DNA of 17,853 nt from Pseudomonadota bacterium (GTDB taxonomy: Bacteria; Pseudomonadota; Alphaproteobacteria; Rhizobiales; Hyphomicrobiaceae), in the NCBI GenBank assembly GCA_023412745.1, contig JAEZBZ010000035.1:1-17853 (forward strand). Direction: 5' to 3'. Position numbers and translations under genes: made by a program. The notes under the pieces were generated by a model. It did no database searches, was not told the origin of the DNA, and worked only from the letters and a program-made list of their open reading frames with translations. Below, in pieces: positions 15,708 through 17,853 of this stretch; position 1 is the first letter of the stretch, and each line of letters opens with the position of its first letter.

Positions 15708-15938
15708 ATGGGTATCGAGAAGCTGAATAAGGCCGCGAATGCAGCCGGTTACGCGATGGCAAACTCGGAAGATCTGCTCGTTCCAACAGCCGCTGACAAG
15801 AAGTCCGAAGGTCCGGCTTGGCGCCCGGCTACTCCGGCGCGCGTGGTCAGGGGCGAAGAAGCCCCGACGCCCCCCGTCGGTGCGACGGCCGCGTTCCGTG
15901 ACTGGTGGTTTTCACTTTCGGGTAAGGCTACGGCCTGA
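15708..15938 (+). CDS. Small hypothetical protein, probably stress-induced
   Basis: This 76-residue protein belongs to no family I recognise. AGAGG at 15695-15699 lies eight bases before the ATG, and codon use resembles that of neighbouring genes, which supports a real gene; an upstream in-frame GTG (15678) would overlap the promoter. The first 25 residues could form a helix (MGIEKLNKAANAAGYAMANS). The middle is rich in proline and charged residues (PAWRPATPARV), and the end is aromatic (FRDWWFSLSG). There is no signal peptide or membrane helix. Its last 27 bases overlap the 3' end of the convergent hydrolase gene. An EcfG-like promoter just upstream suggests induction in general stress. No function is assigned. 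Confidence 0.6.
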   Translation: MGIEKLNKAANAAGYAMANSEDLLVPTAADKKSEGPAWRPATPARVVRGEEAPTPPVGATAAFRDWWFSLSGKATA

Positions 15939-16874
15939 TGTTTCGGAGATTGCTGCCGAGGGCGCAGTCTCCTTATTCTCCCCATTCAACCAATTGAGTA
16001 CCTGCGCGTGTGCGGGCGCGATCCAAAAGTGACCCTGGTTCTCCAGGCACATCGTTTCCGCGCCCGGTATGAGTTGGGCTAAACGGGTGATCGCCGGGTT
16101 CGGAACGATGCCATCGCCCTCGCCAATCCAGATCCGCGTGCGCGCTGTGATCGATTCGGGATTGATGTCCCACGGGCTGGAATAGATCTGCAAATCGATA
16201 ACGGATCCTAATGCACCCGGCGCCAGCCCCGCGGAGAACGTCCGCGCGAGGTGATCTTGCAGCCCAGTCGTGGCCAGGAGCTTGCGGTCGGCTTCGCATG
16301 TGCCAAGCCCGAGCGAGCGCACAGTTGGCCCAGGCGCGACGCGCAGCATGGCGGCGAAGGTCGCAAACGCACTTCGGATCAGCCACGGCCGCGGTCCGGC
16401 AACCGTGAAGGAGAAGCGGTGTCTCGTGCCGATACCCCGTAGCGCATCGGGGCCGGCCAAAGGCCCCACGATGGGCCCCACCGGCACCACGAGCGCCAGG
16501 GCGTCAACGCGATCGCCAAGGACAGCCGCGGCGGCCGTCGCATAAGGCCCACCGCCCGACAGTCCCAGAACGGAAAACCGCTCCAGTTTAAGTGCGTCCG
16601 CGAAGGCCGCGGCGTCTTCCGCCCATGCGGACAGCGACGGGCGCGGATGTGGATCGGTAAGGCCGTAGGCCCAGCGGTCCGGCGCGATCAGGCGTAGGTT
16701 GGCACGCACGGCTGCGTCGTGCGCCATTGCGTACATGAAACGCGAGCCGGGCGTTCCGTGTAGCGCCAAAACTGGACGTCCCAGAGCCATGCCGTATTCC
16801 CGCCAGGCGAAGCGGCGCCCATTGCGCAAGTGTAATGTGTGATCGGCGGGCGCGGCGGACGTGCTTTCGGACAT
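15912..16874 (-). CDS. Alpha/beta hydrolase
   Basis: This 320-residue serine hydrolase has the alpha/beta fold. The oxyanion segment is LHGTPGSRF (38-46), the nucleophile elbow is GLSGGGP with S106, the acid is D254 in GEGDGIVP, and the base is H282 in NQGHFW, so the triad is complete. The C-terminal 30 residues are a polar tail. I start it at the ATG at 16874, with GAAAGG about ten bases upstream. The frame stays open to an ATG at 17021, whose translation begins like a weak signal peptide (MFGLAGILALAPSIVRA), so a longer exported form is possible but would cover the repeats in the divergent region. The substrate is unknown; esterase, lactonase or haloalkane-type activity all fit the fold. 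Confidence 0.85.
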   Translation of the reverse strand: MSESTSAAPADHTLHLRNGRRFAWREYGMALGRPVLALHGTPGSRFMYAMAHDAAVRANLRLIAPDRWAYGLTDPHPRPSLSAWAEDAAAFADALKLERFSVLGLSGGGPYATAAAAVLGDRVDALALVVPVGPIVGPLAGPDALRGIGTRHRFSFTVAGPRPWLIRSAFATFAAMLRVAPGPTVRSLGLGTCEADRKLLATTGLQDHLARTFSAGLAPGALGSVIDLQIYSSPWDINPESITARTRIWIGEGDGIVPNPAITRLAQLIPGAETMCLENQGHFWIAPAHAQVLNWLNGENKETAPSAAISETSGRSLTRK

Positions 16875-16894
16875 CGATGGAAAGCCTTTCTGCT

Positions 16895-16929
16895 CAACAA
16901 CTGTTGCGGCGTGGGAAACAAACTGTTGT
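16895..16929. promoter_or_regulatory. Paired AACTGTTG repeats upstream of the hydrolase gene
   Basis: AACTGTTG occurs at 16899-16906 and again at 16921-16928, start to start 22 bases, about two helix turns. Each copy is nearly palindromic: CAAC-AACT-GTTG and ACAA-ACTG-TTGT. Two like sites on one face of the helix just upstream of a start codon look like a dimeric regulator's binding sites. Confidence 0.4.
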
Positions 16930-16942
16930 CGCGGATTAGCGT

Positions 16943-16960
16943 ACTCACGGACCTGTGAGT
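16943..16960. promoter_or_regulatory. Inverted repeat ACTCAC-N6-GTGAGT in the divergent region
   Basis: ACTCAC (16943-16948) and GTGAGT (16955-16960) are a perfect inverted repeat with a six-base spacer, an 18-base site typical of helix-turn-helix dimers. It lies between the AACTGTTG pair and the cytochrome gene. A similar half-site, CTCACG, recurs at 16975-16980. No confident -35/-10 pair was found for either gene. Confidence 0.35.
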
Positions 16961-17069
16961 GTCCTTGACCTGCTCTCACGATTGACGGAGCAAGCGCAAG
17001 GATGCCAGCTAAGCCAAACACGTCGCCTTCATTGTCGACGTGAAATAGCTAATCTTAGGAGTTGTCTGG

Positions 17070-17498
17070 ATGATGATACGTGCTCTTTCAGTGGCCGCAA
17101 TAATCGCGGTGGGTGCGACTGCAGTCTATGCCCAGAGCGCGGCGATCGGTCAGCGCAAGGACGCGATGAAGGCAATCGGCGCCGCCGCCAAGGAGCCAGG
17201 CGCCGTCCTGAAGGGACAGTCGCCTTTCGATCTGCAGAAAATCCAGGCGTCGCTGGTTGTCTACCAGGAACAGGCGGCCAAGCTGAAGGATCTCTGGCCG
17301 GATGACTCCAAGACCGGCGACACCAAGGCCTCTCCGGCCGTGTGGGAACGCAAGGAGCAGTTTCTGGCGCTCGTGACCAAATTCGGCGCCGACGCCAAAG
17401 CCGCATCGGCCGCGATCACCGACGAGGCCAGCTTCAAGGAGAACTGGCCCAAGGTCATGAGCAACTGCGGCGGTTGCCATAAGGAGTATCGCCAGTAA
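17070..17498 (+). CDS. Class II c-type cytochrome (cytochrome c'/c556 family)
   Basis: This 142-residue periplasmic haem protein carries small-scale electron transfer or gas binding in the cytochrome c'/c556 family. A signal peptide ends at AVYA (residues 18-21). The mature part is a four-helix bundle, and the haem-binding CGGCH lies at the very C-terminus (133-137), the hallmark of class II. M33 in RKDAMKAI sits where low-spin c556 members supply a methionine ligand, favouring c556 over high-spin c'. AGGAG at 17057-17061 lies eight bases before the first of two tandem ATG codons. It is followed after 107 bases by a second c-type cytochrome gene in the same direction, suggesting an electron-transfer pair whose dehydrogenase partner lies outside the window. 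Confidence 0.92.
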   Translation: MMIRALSVAAIIAVGATAVYAQSAAIGQRKDAMKAIGAAAKEPGAVLKGQSPFDLQKIQASLVVYQEQAAKLKDLWPDDSKTGDTKASPAVWERKEQFLALVTKFGADAKAASAAITDEASFKENWPKVMSNCGGCHKEYRQ

Positions 17499-17518
17499 GA
17501 CTGGTTGCGCTGGCCTGA

Positions 17519-17550
17519 CTGGCGCTGGCCGCATTGAGGCCGGTTGCCAG
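17519..17550 (+). other. Hairpin between the two cytochrome genes
   Basis: CTGGC (17519-17523) pairs with GCCAG (17546-17550), and GGCC (17527-17530) with GGCC (17538-17541), giving a GC-rich stem with an internal loop. There is no T-run. It could set the relative level of the two cytochrome messages or act as a weak terminator. Confidence 0.35.
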
Positions 17551-17605
17551 TTCGGCCATTTGGCCGGCGCAGGTTTGCTGCATCCGCGCATAGGGAGGCT
17601 GGACG

Positions 17606-17853
17606 ATTTTCTCTCGCCGCTCACGCTTCGGGCCATGGCTGTCGGTGCTGCTGTTTTTGGCGGCGGCCGGGGCCATCGCGTTTTACGTCCTGACCATGCC
17701 GTCGACGATCGCTGCCAGCGCTCTGGCAGCGCATACGCCGAACCTTGCCAACGGCGAGACCATGTTCAACGTCGGCGGTTGCGTGTCCTGTCACGCCACA
17801 CCCGGCCAGGAGGACAAGACGCGGCTTGGCGGTGGCTTGGCGCTGCATTCGCC
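17606..17853 (+). CDS. Membrane-anchored class I cytochrome c, 3'-partial, apparent ATT start
   Basis: The frame runs off the window after 82 codons. It reads M(ATT)FSRRSRFGPW, a membrane helix (LSVLLFLAAAGAIAFYVLT, 12-30), then LANGETMFNVGG and the haem motif CVSCH (59-63), followed by GGGLALHS. This fits an uncleaved signal-anchored cytochrome c of the kind that passes electrons from periplasmic dehydrogenases. AGGGAGG at 17592-17598 lies seven bases before the ATT at 17606. An in-frame TAG at 17591 bars any longer version, and the first ordinary start in frame (GTG 17645) would cut into the membrane helix. Either ATT is a rare start codon or a base is wrong near 17600. It sits 107 bases behind the class II cytochrome. 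Confidence 0.8.
   Translation, partial: MFSRRSRFGPWLSVLLFLAAAGAIAFYVLTMPSTIAASALAAHTPNLANGETMFNVGGCVSCHATPGQEDKTRLGGGLALHS

Noticed and set aside
1..17853. tRNA genes or integration sites
   Set aside because: I looked for the GGTTCGA-type T-loop with matching acceptor stems in the gaps and found none.

Overview
The window is GC-rich, densely coded and almost free of mobile DNA. The gene content points to an alphaproteobacterium, most likely of the order Hyphomicrobiales (Rhizobiales). The clues are a CoA pyrophosphatase / DUF6111 / CCA-adding enzyme gene string, an alphaproteobacterial H-NS family protein, an EF-G-like paralogue, a class II c-type cytochrome, and one site that fits the alphaproteobacterial general-stress (EcfG) promoter. 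I see no insertion sequence, CRISPR array, tRNA or rRNA. The genus is not determined.

Layout. (1) 2-6940, plus strand: a tight four-gene operon of a MoxR AAA+ ATPase (5' end outside the window), a DUF58 protein, a 962-residue BatA/DUF4159 membrane protein and a 706-residue membrane protein with a von Willebrand-like domain and an amidotransferase-like region. MoxR ATPases paired with VWA proteins usually act as metal-ion or complex-assembly chaperones; the client of this set is unknown. (2) 7038-7934: a beta-hydroxyacid dehydrogenase, facing a convergent AzgA-type purine permease (7992-9281, minus) across a strong hairpin. (3) 9453-10633, plus: a secreted pentapeptide-repeat protein and a small H-NS family nucleoid protein with its own hairpin. 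(4) 10948-13151, minus: a translationally coupled housekeeping set of CoA pyrophosphatase, DUF6111 membrane protein and CCA tRNA nucleotidyltransferase. Upstream of it, behind a terminator, is an EF-G-like translational GTPase (13236-15284). (5) 15285-15707: a 423-base non-coding region with a possible housekeeping promoter and an EcfG-like promoter leading into a small hypothetical protein (15708-15938). (6) 15912-16874, minus: an alpha/beta hydrolase, divergent from a periplasmic class II cytochrome c (17070-17498). The latter is followed by a membrane-anchored class I cytochrome c that runs off the window and appears to start at ATT.

The most interesting points are the uncharacterised MoxR/VWA operon, whose three non-ATPase proteins (about 1,990 residues) contain no cysteine; the EcfG-like promoter on an unknown small gene; the apparent ATT start of the terminal cytochrome gene; the EF-G paralogue lacking the catalytic histidine; and paired regulatory repeats in the hydrolase/cytochrome divergent region.
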